Of a stretch of 64,000 bases of DNA, positions 7,783 to 19,416 are shown one piece after another. The position numbers and the translations under genes were made by a program. Origin of the DNA: Oryzobacter telluris (GTDB taxonomy: Bacteria; Actinomycetota; Actinomycetes; Actinomycetales; Dermatophilaceae); assembly GCF_043099285.1 (NCBI RefSeq), contig NZ_CP170723.1:1426001-1490000 (forward strand), read 5' to 3'. Numbering within the stretch: the stretch's first letter is position 1; each line of letters opens with the position of its first letter. Under the pieces are notes generated by a model. The model was not told the DNA's origin and did not search any database. It saw nothing but the letters and a program-made list of their open reading frames with translations.

Positions 7783-9548
7783 GCCGACGCCGGGTGGGCA
7801 CGGCGGTGGCCGTGGTCGCGGCGCTGCTCGTCTCGGGGTGCGGCGGCCTCTCGCGCACGAGCACGGTCGAGGCCGGCCTCGAGGTCGGCAGCGGCACGCC
7901 GCCCGACGTGCGCTTCACCTTCCCCGGTCCGCTGGAGGGGGCCAGCCAGGAGGGCATCGTGCGCGGCTTCCTGAGGGCGGGGGCGGCGAGCGCCGGCGCC
8001 TACGACAACGCGCGCCTCTTCCTCATGGCCGCCGTCAGCGAGAAGTGGAACCCGGACCGCAGCATCGTCCTGCTCGCCGACGACGCCGCCCCGTCGGCCA
8101 CCCTCCTCGACCCGGCGACCGTCCGGGTCACGGCCAAGGCGGCCGGGACGGTCGACGCCGAGGGCCGCTACACGGCGGGACGTCCGGGCGCCACGGTGAG
8201 TGCGACCTTCCGGCTCACCACGGTCGGCGGCCAGTGGCGCGTGTCCGAGCTCCCCGAGGGCTTCGGGCGCTGGGTCCTGCGCAAGGACGTCACCCGCCTC
8301 GTCCAGCCCTACGCCGTGCACTACCTCTCGACGAGCCGTCGGGCGCTGGTGCAGGACATCCGCTGGTTCCCCTCCGACAAGCTCGCCACCCGCCTCGCCC
8401 GGGCCCAGCTGGCCGGGGTGCCCGCGTACCTGAAGGGTGCCGCGACCTCGGCGGTGCCCGACGGGGCCCGCCTGCTCGGTGACGCCGTGTCCGTCAACGC
8501 CGGTGTCGCGACGGTGAACCTCATCTCCTCGCGGCTCGGGCCGGGGGAGGCGACGCGACAGAGCCTGTGGGCCCAGTTCGTCAGCACCCTCACCCAGGAC
8601 GACGGGGTCGCGCGGGTGGCGCTGTCGGTCGACGGCGTCCCGGTCGCGCTCGCCGGCCTCGACGGCTCGGCGGGCACGCTGGCCGAGGTCGGGTTCAGCC
8701 CGCCACCCGGCGCCGCGCTGGCGCCTCCCGTGGTGCGGCGTGGGAACACCGTCGTCGGCTTCGACCCGGCGTCGACCGAGCAGGACCCCCGCCAGCCGAC
8801 GACCCCGGTGACCTACCCGCCGGTCGACGGCGCCTTCCGGCACCTGGCGGTGTCGGCCGACGGGACGGAGCTGGCCACCACCGACCCGGAGGAGGGCGGC
8901 GTGTCGCGCTGGAAGGGGGCCAACCGGTACGAGGTGCCGCTCGAGGGCACGGCGGTCGGCGCCCCCTCCTACGACCGGCGGTCCTGGTTGTGGATCGGGG
9001 CCGTGTCGACCGAGGGGACGGAGGGTCCGCGTCTCTGGGTCGTCGACACCCGGGCGTCACCGGCCGACCGCGAGGGGGCCGGGGCCCGCGCCGTGGCGGC
9101 GTCGTGGCTCGATGGCAGACGCGTCCTCGAGGCGCGCGTGGCCCCCGACGGCGACCGGGTGGCGGTGCTGTCCGTCGGGGCCGACGGGGGAGGGCACCGC
9201 ATCGACCTCGCCGGCGTCGTCCGTGGAGGGGGAGGAGTGCCCGAGCGGCTCGCGCCGCCCCTGCGCCTCGGGGCACCGATCTCGCGCGCGGTCTCTCTCA
9301 CATGGCTCGACGACCGCTCCCTGGCGACGCTGGGTGTCCTCGACGGCAAGACCCTCCAGCCCGTGGTGTTCACCGTGGGCGGCGACGTGCGCGCGCTCAC
9401 CCCGGTCCGCGACGCCGTGGCGGTGACGTCGACCGGTGGCGAGCGCGACCTCTGGGTCACGACGAGTGCGGGTCGGCTGTTCGGACGGGCCGGGTCGCAG
9501 TGGGTCGACAACGGGGCCGCCAACGACCTCGCGGTCCCCGGGGGCTGA
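7779..9548 (+). CDS. lpqB: Lipoprotein LpqB, accessory to MtrAB
   Basis: This 589-residue predicted lipoprotein has a signal peptide ending in a VSGC lipobox (C21 lipidated). A GerMN-like domain occupies the middle (about residues 190-330) and a beta-propeller-like C-terminal half follows. LpqB binds the MtrB sensor domain and modulates MtrA phosphorylation in mycobacteria. The GTG start overlaps the mtrB stop in GTGA, so the three genes are translationally coupled. Length and order match the actinobacterial family. The downstream gene comF starts after a short gap containing two DnaA-box-like sites. Confidence 0.95.
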   Translation: MSRRRVGTAVAVVAALLVSGCGGLSRTSTVEAGLEVGSGTPPDVRFTFPGPLEGASQEGIVRGFLRAGAASAGAYDNARLFLMAAVSEKWNPDRSIVLLADDAAPSATLLDPATVRVTAKAAGTVDAEGRYTAGRPGATVSATFRLTTVGGQWRVSELPEGFGRWVLRKDVTRLVQPYAVHYLSTSRRALVQDIRWFPSDKLATRLARAQLAGVPAYLKGAATSAVPDGARLLGDAVSVNAGVATVNLISSRLGPGEATRQSLWAQFVSTLTQDDGVARVALSVDGVPVALAGLDGSAGTLAEVGFSPPPGAALAPPVVRRGNTVVGFDPASTEQDPRQPTTPVTYPPVDGAFRHLAVSADGTELATTDPEEGGVSRWKGANRYEVPLEGTAVGAPSYDRRSWLWIGAVSTEGTEGPRLWVVDTRASPADREGAGARAVAASWLDGRRVLEARVAPDGDRVAVLSVGADGGGHRIDLAGVVRGGGGVPERLAPPLRLGAPISRAVSLTWLDDRSLATLGVLDGKTLQPVVFTVGGDVRALTPVRDAVAVTSTGGERDLWVTTSAGRLFGRAGSQWVDNGAANDLAVPGG

Positions 9549-9571
9549 GTGGTCGCTCCGTCCTCGGGCGC

Positions 9572-9609
9572 TCGTCCACAGGCAGGTCGTCGGGGCCGTC
9601 CCGTCCACA
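9572..9609 (+). promoter_or_regulatory. Two DnaA-box-like sites upstream of comF
   Basis: TCGTCCACA (9572-9580) and CCGTCCACA (9601-9609), each followed by GG, lie 29 bp apart between lpqB and the likely comF start. Both fit the degenerate actinobacterial DnaA box (preferred form TTGTCCACA). Similar sites occur upstream of Tad and FtsK-like genes in this window. They may bind DnaA or another regulator; this is inference from sequence only. Confidence 0.45.
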
Positions 9610-9659
9610 GGTTCGGAGCGGGTCTGGTGCCTGCGCCGCCGCGGCCCGAGGGTCGCTGC

Positions 9660-10445
9660 ATGGGGAGCGGACGGTGGTTGGGCCTGGGCCGGTCGATGGG
9701 CGCGGCGGGCGACCTCGTGCTGCCCGTGCGCTGCGGAGCCTGCGCCGGCCCCGGGGGTGTGGTCTGCCGAGCCTGTCGTGACGACCTCAGGGCTGCCGGC
9801 CGGGGTGTCGTCGACCCGGTCGTCCGGGTGGGAGGAGGTGGTGACGTGCTGACGGTGCGGGCTGCGGCCCGCTTCGAGGGTGCGCTGCGCGACCTGGTGA
9901 CCGCGGCGAAGGACGAGGGGCGCCACGACGTCGGCGTCGTGCTCGCCGCCCTGCTGGGCCAGGTGCTCTCGACCGTGCTGCTCGGCGACCCCGTCGTGCG
10001 CGAGGTGCTCCGCCGTGGTGGCGTCGTGCACGTCGTGCCCGTCCCGACGTCGGGGCCCGCGCGGCGTCGGCGCGGGGGAGACCCCGTCGGCGACCTCGCC
10101 CGGCGCGCGGTGGCCGCGGTGCGGGGACCACCGCCGGATGACCGGGCGGCGCTGGTCGTCACCCACGCCCTGCGCCACGTGCGCCGGGTGGCCGACCAGT
10201 CCCGGCTGACGCGCGTCCAGCGCCACGACAACCTCCACGGCGCGCTCGCGGTGCGACCCCGCCTCGCCGGTCTCCTCGCCGGAGCGACCGTCGTTCTCGT
10301 CGACGACGTCGTGACGACCGGGGCCACCCTGGGTGAGGCGGCCCGCGCGCTGCGGGCCGTGGGCGTGGTCCACGTCACGGCCGCCACGGTGGCCACGACG
10401 CCCCCGCGGCCGGGCGTGTCCCGGACGCCGCCGGGGCCACGCTGA
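9660..10445 (+). CDS. comF: ComF family phosphoribosyltransferase-like protein
   Basis: This protein of about 261 residues is of the ComF family, linked to DNA uptake and natural transformation. An N-terminal zinc-finger-like pair (CGAC about 20 residues into the chain, then CRAC) precedes a type I phosphoribosyltransferase domain with the PRPP loop VVLVDDVVTTGATLGEA near the C-terminus. The frame is open from GTG 9549, but the first 37 codons look unstructured and contain two DnaA-box-like sites, so ATG 9660 is preferred; ATG 9696 is also possible. Position between mtrAB-lpqB and hpf-secA is conserved in actinobacteria. Whether this strain is transformable cannot be told from the sequence. 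Confidence 0.88.
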   Translation: MGSGRWLGLGRSMGAAGDLVLPVRCGACAGPGGVVCRACRDDLRAAGRGVVDPVVRVGGGGDVLTVRAAARFEGALRDLVTAAKDEGRHDVGVVLAALLGQVLSTVLLGDPVVREVLRRGGVVHVVPVPTSGPARRRRGGDPVGDLARRAVAAVRGPPPDDRAALVVTHALRHVRRVADQSRLTRVQRHDNLHGALAVRPRLAGLLAGATVVLVDDVVTTGATLGEAARALRAVGVVHVTAATVATTPPRPGVSRTPPGPR

Positions 10446-10446
10446 C

Positions 10447-10490
10447 CCACCGGTCGGCGTGTCGGGCGAGGGCACGACCCGGTGGCCTTT
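10447..10490 (+). terminator. Probable terminator after comF
   Basis: An inverted repeat CCACCGG (10447-10453) with CCGGTGG (10479-10485) encloses a loop with weaker pairing and is followed by CCTTTTCC. The T-rich tail on the + strand supports intrinsic termination just after the comF stop and before the hpf promoter. Confidence 0.5.
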
Positions 10491-10500
10491 TCCGTTGGCC

Positions 10501-10529
10501 TTGTGAGGCACCCCCTGCCGGGCTAGCGT
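10501..10529 (+). promoter_or_regulatory. Predicted vegetative promoter of hpf
   Basis: TTGTGA (10501-10506) and TAGCGT (10524-10529) are separated by exactly 17 bases, a good fit to an actinobacterial housekeeping-sigma promoter. It would give a leader of about 90 bases before the hpf start at 10625. Confidence 0.55.
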
Positions 10530-10624
10530 CGGTGTCCACGGTCCTCGATCCCCTCGGAGGTGGTGCCCCCGACATCAGAGCCAGCGTGTTCAGGCAGCAC
10601 CCCCCCAGCACCGAGGAGGACCAC

Positions 10625-11275
10625 GTGGACATCGTCGTCACCGGACGGCACCTGACCGTCTCCGACCGTTTCCGGGCGCACATCGAGGACAAGCTCGCCA
10701 AGGTGAGCCAGCTCGAGCCCCGCATGAGGCGGATCGAGGTCCTGGTCAGTCACGAGCCCAACCGTCGGCAGGCGAAGGCCTGCGACCGCGTGGAGATCAC
10801 CTGCTACGCGAAGGGCCCCGTCGTCCGAGCCGAGGCGTGTACCGAGGACCGGTACGCCGCCATGGACATGGCGATCGACAAGCTGATGGAACGCCTCCGG
10901 CGCAAGAACGACAAGCGACAGGTCCACCGCGGCCGCCGCACCCCCGAGTCCGTCGCCATGGCGACCGCGCGCATCGCGCCGCCCAGCGAGCCCGAGACCG
11001 CCGCCGAGGCCGAGTCCGGGGACCCGTTCGGCGACTCCCCGGTCGAGGTGCGCGAGAAGGTCCACCACTCCACCCCCATGACGCTCGGTGAGGCACTGAG
11101 CCACATGGAGCTCGTCGGCCACGACTTCTACCTCTTCCACGACGTCGACACCGACCGCGCGAGCGTCGTGTACCGCCGCCGCGGCTGGAGCTACGGCGTC
11201 CTCCACCTCGACCTCGACGGCTCCGCGGCCGGGTCGGTGCCGGATGACGTCGACGTCGAGGCCGCTGCCTCCTAG
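10625..11275 (+). CDS. hpf: Ribosome hibernation promoting factor, long form
   Basis: This 216-residue long-form HPF (YfiA/RaiA family) has an N-terminal S30AE domain (about 1-105) that binds the decoding region of idle 30S subunits. A variable charged linker follows, then a C-terminal dimerisation domain (about 155-210; SVVYRRRGWSYGVLHLD) that pairs ribosomes into 100S particles. The GTG start at 10625 is preceded by a strong GAGGAGG ribosome-binding site and gives the expected MDIVVTGRHLTVSD terminus; the frame opens 31 codons earlier but without conserved sequence. In mycobacteria the ortholog (Rv3241c) also lies between comF and secA1. Confidence 0.95.
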   Translation: MDIVVTGRHLTVSDRFRAHIEDKLAKVSQLEPRMRRIEVLVSHEPNRRQAKACDRVEITCYAKGPVVRAEACTEDRYAAMDMAIDKLMERLRRKNDKRQVHRGRRTPESVAMATARIAPPSEPETAAEAESGDPFGDSPVEVREKVHHSTPMTLGEALSHMELVGHDFYLFHDVDTDRASVVYRRRGWSYGVLHLDLDGSAAGSVPDDVDVEAAAS

Positions 11276-11308
11276 GGCCGCCGCGATGGCTTTGCTGAGA
11301 GGGAGGGA

Positions 11309-11333
11309 GGGGGCGGTGCTGGGCACCGTCCCC
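11309..11333 (+). terminator. Terminator hairpin after hpf
   Basis: An 11-bp stem with one G-T pair (11309-11319 with 11323-11333) and a 3-base loop lies between the hpf stop and the next gene. There is no T-run, but placement and stability fit a GC-rich terminator. Confidence 0.55.
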
Positions 11334-11355
11334 CCAGCCTGCGACGATGGGTCCC

Positions 11356-12060
11356 GTGGACGCTGACCAGCCGAGCGACGCCACGCCGGGGGCCGACCCC
11401 GTCCGCGTGGTCATCGCCGACGACCACGACCTCTACCGCCGCGGCATGCAGGTGGTCGTCGAGCTCGACGGCACCGCCACGGTCGTCGGCGAGGCCAGCA
11501 ATGGCGCGCAGGCGGTCGAGGTCTGTGTGCGGCTCGACCCCGACATCGTCCTCATGGACGTGCGCATGCCCGGCGTCGGCGGCATCGAGGCGTGCCGTCG
11601 CATCCGGGCCGCCGTACCCGGGGCGCGCATCCTCATGCTGACGATGTCCGACGACGAGTCCGACCTCTTCGAGGCCGTCAAGGCCGGCGCCAGCGGGTAC
11701 CTGCTCAAGGACCTGCCGGGCGAGGAGGTGGCCGAGGCCATCCGCAAGGTGCACGACGGGCAGGCGATCATCCCTCCGGGCATGGCGGCCACGCTGCTCA
11801 ACGAGTTCACCCGGCTGAGCCAGTCGCCCCAGCCGCACGAGGGCGGCCCGCCGCCGCCGCAGCTGACCGACCGCGAGGTCGAGGTGCTGCGGCTCGTCGC
11901 CCGTGGGCTCGCCAACCGCGAGATCGCCGAGCAGCTGGTCATCTCGGAGAACACGGTGAAGAACCACGTCCGCAACATCCTCGAGAAGCTGCACCTGCAC
12001 TCACGGGTCGAGGCCGCGGTGTACGCGCACCGCCAGCACCTCCTTCCCACGGATGACTGA
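11356..12060 (+). CDS. NarL/LuxR-family response regulator (orphan)
   Basis: This response regulator of about 234 residues has a receiver domain with acidic pair DD followed by phosphoacceptor D68 (MDVRMPGVGG; D71 if the ATG at 11347 is used), a proline-rich linker and a LuxR helix-turn-helix (LTDREVEVLRLVARG, SENTVKNHVRNILEKL). GTG 11356 is preferred: an A-N-N-N-T -10-like box (GACGAT, 11343-11348) lies 7 bases upstream and there is no Shine-Dalgarno sequence, so the mRNA is probably leaderless. No kinase is adjacent. It overlaps the next gene by 8 bases (ATGACTGA), so they are co-expressed. Resembles DevR/LiaR-type actinobacterial regulators; target unknown. Confidence 0.88.
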   Translation: MDADQPSDATPGADPVRVVIADDHDLYRRGMQVVVELDGTATVVGEASNGAQAVEVCVRLDPDIVLMDVRMPGVGGIEACRRIRAAVPGARILMLTMSDDESDLFEAVKAGASGYLLKDLPGEEVAEAIRKVHDGQAIIPPGMAATLLNEFTRLSQSPQPHEGGPPPPQLTDREVEVLRLVARGLANREIAEQLVISENTVKNHVRNILEKLHLHSRVEAAVYAHRQHLLPTDD

Positions 12061-13252
12061 CGCCTCCGAGCCCGTCCACCTCAGCAGGCCCGTCGCCCGA
12101 CGCATCGCGCTCGCCGCCCAGGGCTTCGCGCGCCCCCGGCCCGAGCTGCCCGGCACCCGCGACGTGCAGCGGGTCGTCGACACCGTCGGCATCGTCCAGA
12201 TCGACAGCGTCAACGTCGTCGTCCGCAGCCAGTACCTGCCGTTCTTCTCGCGCCTGGGCCCCTACGACCGTGGGCTGGTCGACCGCGCCCGCGACGTCGC
12301 CCCCCGCCGGGTCGTCGAGTACTGGGCCCACGAGGCGTCGCTCGTGCCCCCCTCGACCTGGCCGCTCCTCGACTTCCGGATGCGGCGGGCCCGTTCCGAC
12401 GCGTGGGGCGGCATGCAGCGCGTCGCCCGGGACCACCCCGAGATCGTCGCCGCGGTGCTGGCCGAGGTCGCGGCCCGCGGCCCGCTGACGAGCCGCGAGC
12501 TCGAGGCGGCGCTCGCCCACGACCTTCCGCGAGACCGCGACCAGTGGGGCTGGAACTGGTCGCTGGTCAAGAACGCCCTCGAGCACCTGTTCTGGTCCGG
12601 TGAGGTGTCGAGCTCCGGCCGCACTCAGCAGTTCGAGCGGCGCTACGCCGTGCCGGCCCGCGTGCTCCCGCCCCGGTGGCGGACCGAGGCCCTCGACCCC
12701 GCTGCCCGACCCGGTGACGAGGAGGCCTTCCGGCGCCTCATCGAGATCTCGGCGCGCGCCCACGGTGTCGGGACCGAGCAGTGCCTGCGCGACTACTTCC
12801 GGCTCAAGCCCGAGCAGGCCCGGCCGGCCATCGAGTCACTGGTCGACGACGGCACCCTGGTCCCCGCCACCATCGAGGGCTGGCACCGACCCGCGTACCT
12901 GCACCGCGAGGCACGGCGCCCGCGCCGAGTGCGGGCGCGCGCCCTCCTCTCGCCCTTCGACTCGCTCGTCTGGCAACGGGACCGGACGCGAGCCGTGTTC
13001 GGCTTCGACTTCCGCCTCGAGATCTACGTGCCCGAGCCGCAACGGGTGCACGGCTACTACGTGCTGCCCTTCCTCCTCGGCGACCAGCTCGTGGCCCGCG
13101 TCGACCTCAAGTCCGACCGGGCCGCAGGGGTCCTGCGCGTGCGGCGGACCACCTGGGAGGACGGCCGCGGGGACGTCGACGACGTGCGCGAGCTGCACGA
13201 GGAGCTGGCCCTCATGGCGGGCTGGCTAGGCCTGCGCGACGTCGGCGCCTGA
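12053..13252 (+). CDS. Winged-helix DNA glycosylase-like protein, YcaQ family
   Basis: This 399-residue protein belongs to the HTH_42/YcaQ (AlkX) superfamily: tandem winged-helix domains, an N-terminal segment VQIDSVNVVVRSQYLPFFSR (the family's QxD-type catalytic region) and a C-terminal segment with the SPFDSLVWQRDR motif. E. coli YcaQ and Streptomyces AlzA relatives unhook DNA interstrand crosslinks. The ATG at 12053 lies inside the last codons of the response regulator, so translation is coupled. The QID residues near position 48-50 match the QxD/QxQ catalytic signature of the family. Exact substrate is inferred only. Confidence 0.85.
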   Translation: MTDASEPVHLSRPVARRIALAAQGFARPRPELPGTRDVQRVVDTVGIVQIDSVNVVVRSQYLPFFSRLGPYDRGLVDRARDVAPRRVVEYWAHEASLVPPSTWPLLDFRMRRARSDAWGGMQRVARDHPEIVAAVLAEVAARGPLTSRELEAALAHDLPRDRDQWGWNWSLVKNALEHLFWSGEVSSSGRTQQFERRYAVPARVLPPRWRTEALDPAARPGDEEAFRRLIEISARAHGVGTEQCLRDYFRLKPEQARPAIESLVDDGTLVPATIEGWHRPAYLHREARRPRRVRARALLSPFDSLVWQRDRTRAVFGFDFRLEIYVPEPQRVHGYYVLPFLLGDQLVARVDLKSDRAAGVLRVRRTTWEDGRGDVDDVRELHEELALMAGWLGLRDVGA

Positions 13253-13407
13253 ACCACGACTCCCACCAGCCACAACAGGCGCGAAATGGGCCTGATGGGC
13301 CGTCCGGAGAACGGATATGGTCCGTTTGGGTGATGACGGCGAAAGCGTTGTCACTCATCATTCAGGTAGGTCATCGGCATGGTGTCGGGCCATAGGAGCG
13401 TGCGCAG

Positions 13408-13932
13408 ATGGTCCGTAGTCCTCGACGAGCCCAGAGGACCCGCAGTGAGCGGGGTGCCTCCGCTGTCGAGTTCGCCATCCTCCTCCCCGTGCTGATCACG
13501 ATCATCGGGGCGATCATCGACTTCGGGTTCATCTTTTCTCAGCAGATCACCATGAACAACTCGGCCAGGGATGCTGCGCGAGCCGGCGTCGTGACCACCC
13601 TCAGCGGTTCGACGATGAGTTGCAGCCAGATCGCGGCACAGGCAAGGGATGCCATGACCAGCGGCGCTGTCGGCATCTCCAACGCCAACAAGATCCGGGT
13701 GGGTGTGGTCGTCACGGGACAAGCGGGGTCGTGCACTCTCGCCGCCAACTCCGCGAGCGTCAGCTCGAACGGCACCATCACGCCGTGCACCGGCTCCAGC
13801 GGCGCGGCGGTCGGCACGCTGAAGAACCTCCAGGTGACCGTGTCCTACAGCTCGACTCCGCCGTTCCCGGTGCCTTTCATGGGAACGCCGGTCCTGTCCG
13901 CGAGGGGAGACTTCCAGTGCGAGTACACCTGA
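13408..13932 (+). CDS. TadE-like pseudopilin
   Basis: This 174-residue small secreted or membrane-anchored protein starts with a basic region ending RSERGASAVEFAILLPVL, the TadE signature: a short positively charged leader, glycine before the hydrophobic helix and a glutamate at position +5 of the processed form, as in prepilins cut by a TadV-type peptidase. The rest is an extracytoplasmic domain with four cysteines that could pair. TadE proteins are minor pilins of Tad/Flp pili. It overlaps the next gene by one base (TGATG). A 155-base non-coding leader precedes it, presumably with the promoter. Confidence 0.82.
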   Translation: MVRSPRRAQRTRSERGASAVEFAILLPVLITIIGAIIDFGFIFSQQITMNNSARDAARAGVVTTLSGSTMSCSQIAAQARDAMTSGAVGISNANKIRVGVVVTGQAGSCTLAANSASVSSNGTITPCTGSSGAAVGTLKNLQVTVSYSSTPPFPVPFMGTPVLSARGDFQCEYT

Positions 13933-15044
13933 TGCCCAGCGCCCGATCTCGTGACGAGCGTGGCGGGGTGTCGATCATCGTCGCCATCCTGCTCGTTCCG
14001 TTCATGATTCTCGCCGCGTTCGTCGTCGACTTCGGTATGGCCTTCGCCCAGGCGCGTGCCTTCAGCACCAGCGCCGACAGCGCCGCCCTGGCGATCGTCG
14101 CGGCCAAGCGGACCTCGATCAACGCCTCACCCAACACCCCCGTGACGTGCAAGAACATCAAGGACGCGGACGCTGCCCTCCCGGCGAACGATCCCAACAA
14201 GGCGCTCAAGATCGCGAAGGACCAGACCGACCGCAACGGTCCGTTCGCGGTCAACACCGCATCCGGGGTCGGCGTCACGGTCACCCTCGAGTGCCTGGCG
14301 GCCGACGGCGTCACGGTGCAGGACGACGGCTTCCTCAAGGCCACGGTCGACGTCCAACGCGCCGTCCCGACGACGCTGGGCAAGATGGTGGGCGTCAACA
14401 CCGTGAACGCGCAGCGCAACGGGGCGGCAGCCCTCGGTGTGGCCAAGAAGGTCAGCGGCATCTTCCCGTTGGCGATGTGCGACCAGCAGGCTGATGAGAT
14501 CGCGGCGCATGCGACGGCGGACTTCGCTGCCGGTCTCCCCTATCGCAACGAGGTCATCAGTACCAGCAAGCAGTGGAACCCCAACTGCCAGGGCCAGGCC
14601 GGTGGCGGTTCGGGCAACTGGGGCTGGCTCAACTGTGCGTCCCTGGGCAGTCCCGGCGGCGTGAGCGTGTCGGACCTCGCGAGCTACATCACCGAGGGCT
14701 GCAACGTCGACCTGACACTCACCGGCTCCCCGCCCAGCTCGGCCATCGGTGGTGCTCCCGGCAACAAGATCAACGCCAACGGCGTGATCAGCAGCCTCAC
14801 CTCGCAGCTGGGCAAGACGTTCGCGTTCCCGGTGTTCGACCGGATCACGGGCAACGGCGCCGGGGTGTCGTACCGCATCGTCGCGTTCATCCAGCTCAAG
14901 CTGATCTCCTTCGAGGAGAACTCTGGTGACATCACCGTCCAGTACGTCAACTACGCCCCGGTGGCGGACCTGAGCCAGCTGTGCGGCATCGGAAACATCA
15001 ACTGCAACGTCTACAACGCCTACGCGATCGGCCTCATCAAGTAG
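13932..15044 (+). CDS. TadG-like pilus assembly protein with long exported domain
   Basis: This 370-residue protein has the TadG/Flp-associated N-terminal signature RDERGGVSIIVAILLVP, one membrane helix (about residues 14-36), then a long exported portion. The helix is followed by the typical TadG pattern of a small-residue-rich stretch (FSTSADSAALAIVAAKR). The C-terminal 170 residues are rich in Gly, Asn, Cys and Trp and could be a disulphide-stabilised adhesive domain; at least eight cysteines are visible. The ATG at 13932 overlaps the tadE-like stop; a GTG at 13917 is an alternative. Together with the preceding gene it forms a two-gene pseudopilin unit without its own ATPase, so it probably feeds a Tad machine encoded elsewhere. 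Confidence 0.8.
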   Translation: MPSARSRDERGGVSIIVAILLVPFMILAAFVVDFGMAFAQARAFSTSADSAALAIVAAKRTSINASPNTPVTCKNIKDADAALPANDPNKALKIAKDQTDRNGPFAVNTASGVGVTVTLECLAADGVTVQDDGFLKATVDVQRAVPTTLGKMVGVNTVNAQRNGAAALGVAKKVSGIFPLAMCDQQADEIAAHATADFAAGLPYRNEVISTSKQWNPNCQGQAGGGSGNWGWLNCASLGSPGGVSVSDLASYITEGCNVDLTLTGSPPSSAIGGAPGNKINANGVISSLTSQLGKTFAFPVFDRITGNGAGVSYRIVAFIQLKLISFEENSGDITVQYVNYAPVADLSQLCGIGNINCNVYNAYAIGLIK

Positions 15045-15069
15045 GTCCGCTCCAGACAGCAAGGACGGC

Positions 15070-15092
15070 GCCCCGGCTCATCGAGCCGGGGC
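15070..15092. terminator. Bidirectional terminator hairpin
   Basis: A perfect 10-bp stem (15070-15079 with 15083-15092) with loop ATC lies between the TadG-like gene and the convergent acetyltransferase gene, a clear rho-independent-like hairpin serving both directions. Confidence 0.7.
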
Positions 15093-15101
15093 GTCGTCGT
15101 G

Positions 15102-16247
15102 TCACTCGGCGAGGAGCTCCCAGTGGAGGGCGTCGACGGCGGCGCCGTCGGGGAGGACATCGGCGGCGGTCTCGCGACCCCAGATCGTGAAGCCAACCGT
15201 GTCGAGCACCCGGTTGCTGCCGGCGTTGTCCTCCGCGGTCTGGGCGACGAGCCGGCGAAACCCCATGCCGCCCACCGACGTCGGGAGCAGGGCGTGCCGG
15301 GCCAGGGCCGTCGCTGCCGCCGTGGCCACGCCACGGCGGCGGGCACTGGGGAGCACCTGGTAGCCCAGCTCGGCGGTGTCGTCGTCGAGGGTGCCCTCGG
15401 TGACGAAGACGAGCACCTCGCCCAGCGCGACGTCGCTGTCGGCGTCCGCGACGCACCAGCTCATGACCAGCCCCTGGGACATCCGCTCGCGCCGGGTCGT
15501 GAGCCACTCGGGGAAGGTGTCGGCGTCGAGGACCCCGCGCGCCGGCATGTGGTGGGCGGGCTGGTCGCGCGGCTCGAGGGCGCTGACGTCCTCGTCGCGC
15601 CACGGCCGCATGATGATGCCGCCGGCGTCGTCGGAGGTGAGGAACGGCGGGTCGTCCCACGGCGCCCGGGGCTCCATGACGTCGTCGGCGCCGAGGCTGG
15701 CGCGCCACTGGTCGCGGGCGGGGGAGAGGGGCTCGTCGGCGTCGGCCACGAGCTGGGGGACGGTGCCGTGGTGGGTGAAGCCGCACGCCCAGGCCACCCG
15801 CCACGAGGCGAAGTTGCCACGCGTCGCCGACCAGTGGACGCGCACCCCGGCGCGCTCGGTGAACCACCAGCGCGACACCAGGCGCAGGGCGCCCGCCATC
15901 AGGCCACGACCACGCCCCTCGGGGTGGAGGCCGAAGCCCGTCTCGGCCGCCCCGCCGCCGCGCGGGCGCAGGTCGATCGTGCCGAGGTACGTGCCGTCGG
16001 GGTCGTCGGCGTCGGTGACCACCCAGAACCGCTCGCCGTCGTCATCGAGCCACGACTCCTCGATGAGCGCGAGCCAGGCCTTCGCCTCGCCCGGGCTGTA
16101 CGGCCGCGGCACGGTGGTCCACCGCGTCGTCTCGGGGTCGGAGCACTGCTCGACGATGCGGTCCACGTCGCCGGGACGGTGGGCTCGCAGGAGCACGACG
16201 CCGTCGCTGAGCTCGGGCACGCAGTCCGGGTACGACTGACCGGTCAT
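15102..16247 (-). CDS. Tandem GNAT acetyltransferase (RimJ/RimL-like)
   Basis: This protein of 381 residues contains two consecutive GNAT (Acetyltransf_3) domains, roughly residues 10-175 and 195-365. Each has RimL-like features, including acetyl-CoA-binding stretches LHPEGRGRGLMAGALR in the first and SARRRGVATAAATALARHAL in the second, and the typical N-terminal pattern D/E-GVVLLRAHRPGDVDRIV. RimJ/RimL-type enzymes acetylate ribosomal protein N-termini or small amines; the substrate here is unknown. ATG 16247 is preferred over an in-frame GTG at 16259. It faces the Tad genes across a shared terminator and is divergent from secA. Confidence 0.88.
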   Translation of the reverse strand: MTGQSYPDCVPELSDGVVLLRAHRPGDVDRIVEQCSDPETTRWTTVPRPYSPGEAKAWLALIEESWLDDDGERFWVVTDADDPDGTYLGTIDLRPRGGGAAETGFGLHPEGRGRGLMAGALRLVSRWWFTERAGVRVHWSATRGNFASWRVAWACGFTHHGTVPQLVADADEPLSPARDQWRASLGADDVMEPRAPWDDPPFLTSDDAGGIIMRPWRDEDVSALEPRDQPAHHMPARGVLDADTFPEWLTTRRERMSQGLVMSWCVADADSDVALGEVLVFVTEGTLDDDTAELGYQVLPSARRRGVATAAATALARHALLPTSVGGMGFRRLVAQTAEDNAGSNRVLDTVGFTIWGRETAADVLPDGAAVDALHWELLAE

Positions 16248-16354
16248 GCGCCCACCCAACCACCGCGGACGGGTCCGGGGGAACTCACCCCGCCGGGCGC
16301 GTCGTTGGTCGCTGCGGTGGTCGGCCGACTGCGGTGGGCCACCGGGCGCTCGAC

Positions 16355-16360
16355 TACCCT
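16355..16360 (+). promoter_or_regulatory. Possible -10 element of secA
   Basis: TACCCT lies 55 bases before the secA start in the divergent region between the GNAT gene and secA. No convincing -35 element is visible, so this is tentative. Confidence 0.25.
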
Positions 16361-16415
16361 AGGCAGGTCCGGTCGAGAGCGACCGCCATGAAGTCACGCC
16401 AAGGGAGTCCCACTC

Positions 16416-19292
<2,877 letters not shown>

Positions 19293-19312
19293 CGGACTGA
19301 CCTCAGCCACGA

Positions 19313-19348
19313 CGCGGCCCCGGTGCGAAAGCTCGCACCGGGGCCGCG
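19313..19348 (+). terminator. Strong terminator after secA
   Basis: A perfect 16-bp inverted repeat (19313-19328 with 19333-19348) with a 4-base loop AAGC lies 20 bases after the secA stop, followed by TT. It is one of the most stable hairpins in the window. Confidence 0.8.
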
Positions 19349-19416
19349 TTCGCGGGGGCGCGGGGGACTAGCGTGCGGGGACGGTCCACGGGGGTGGGCC
19401 CGGGGAGGGGAGCGGC

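Noticed and set aside
11363..11373. GCTGACCAGCC within the start of the response-regulator gene
   Set aside because: It matches the LuxR-type motif core but lies inside coding sequence far from the cluster; taken as background.
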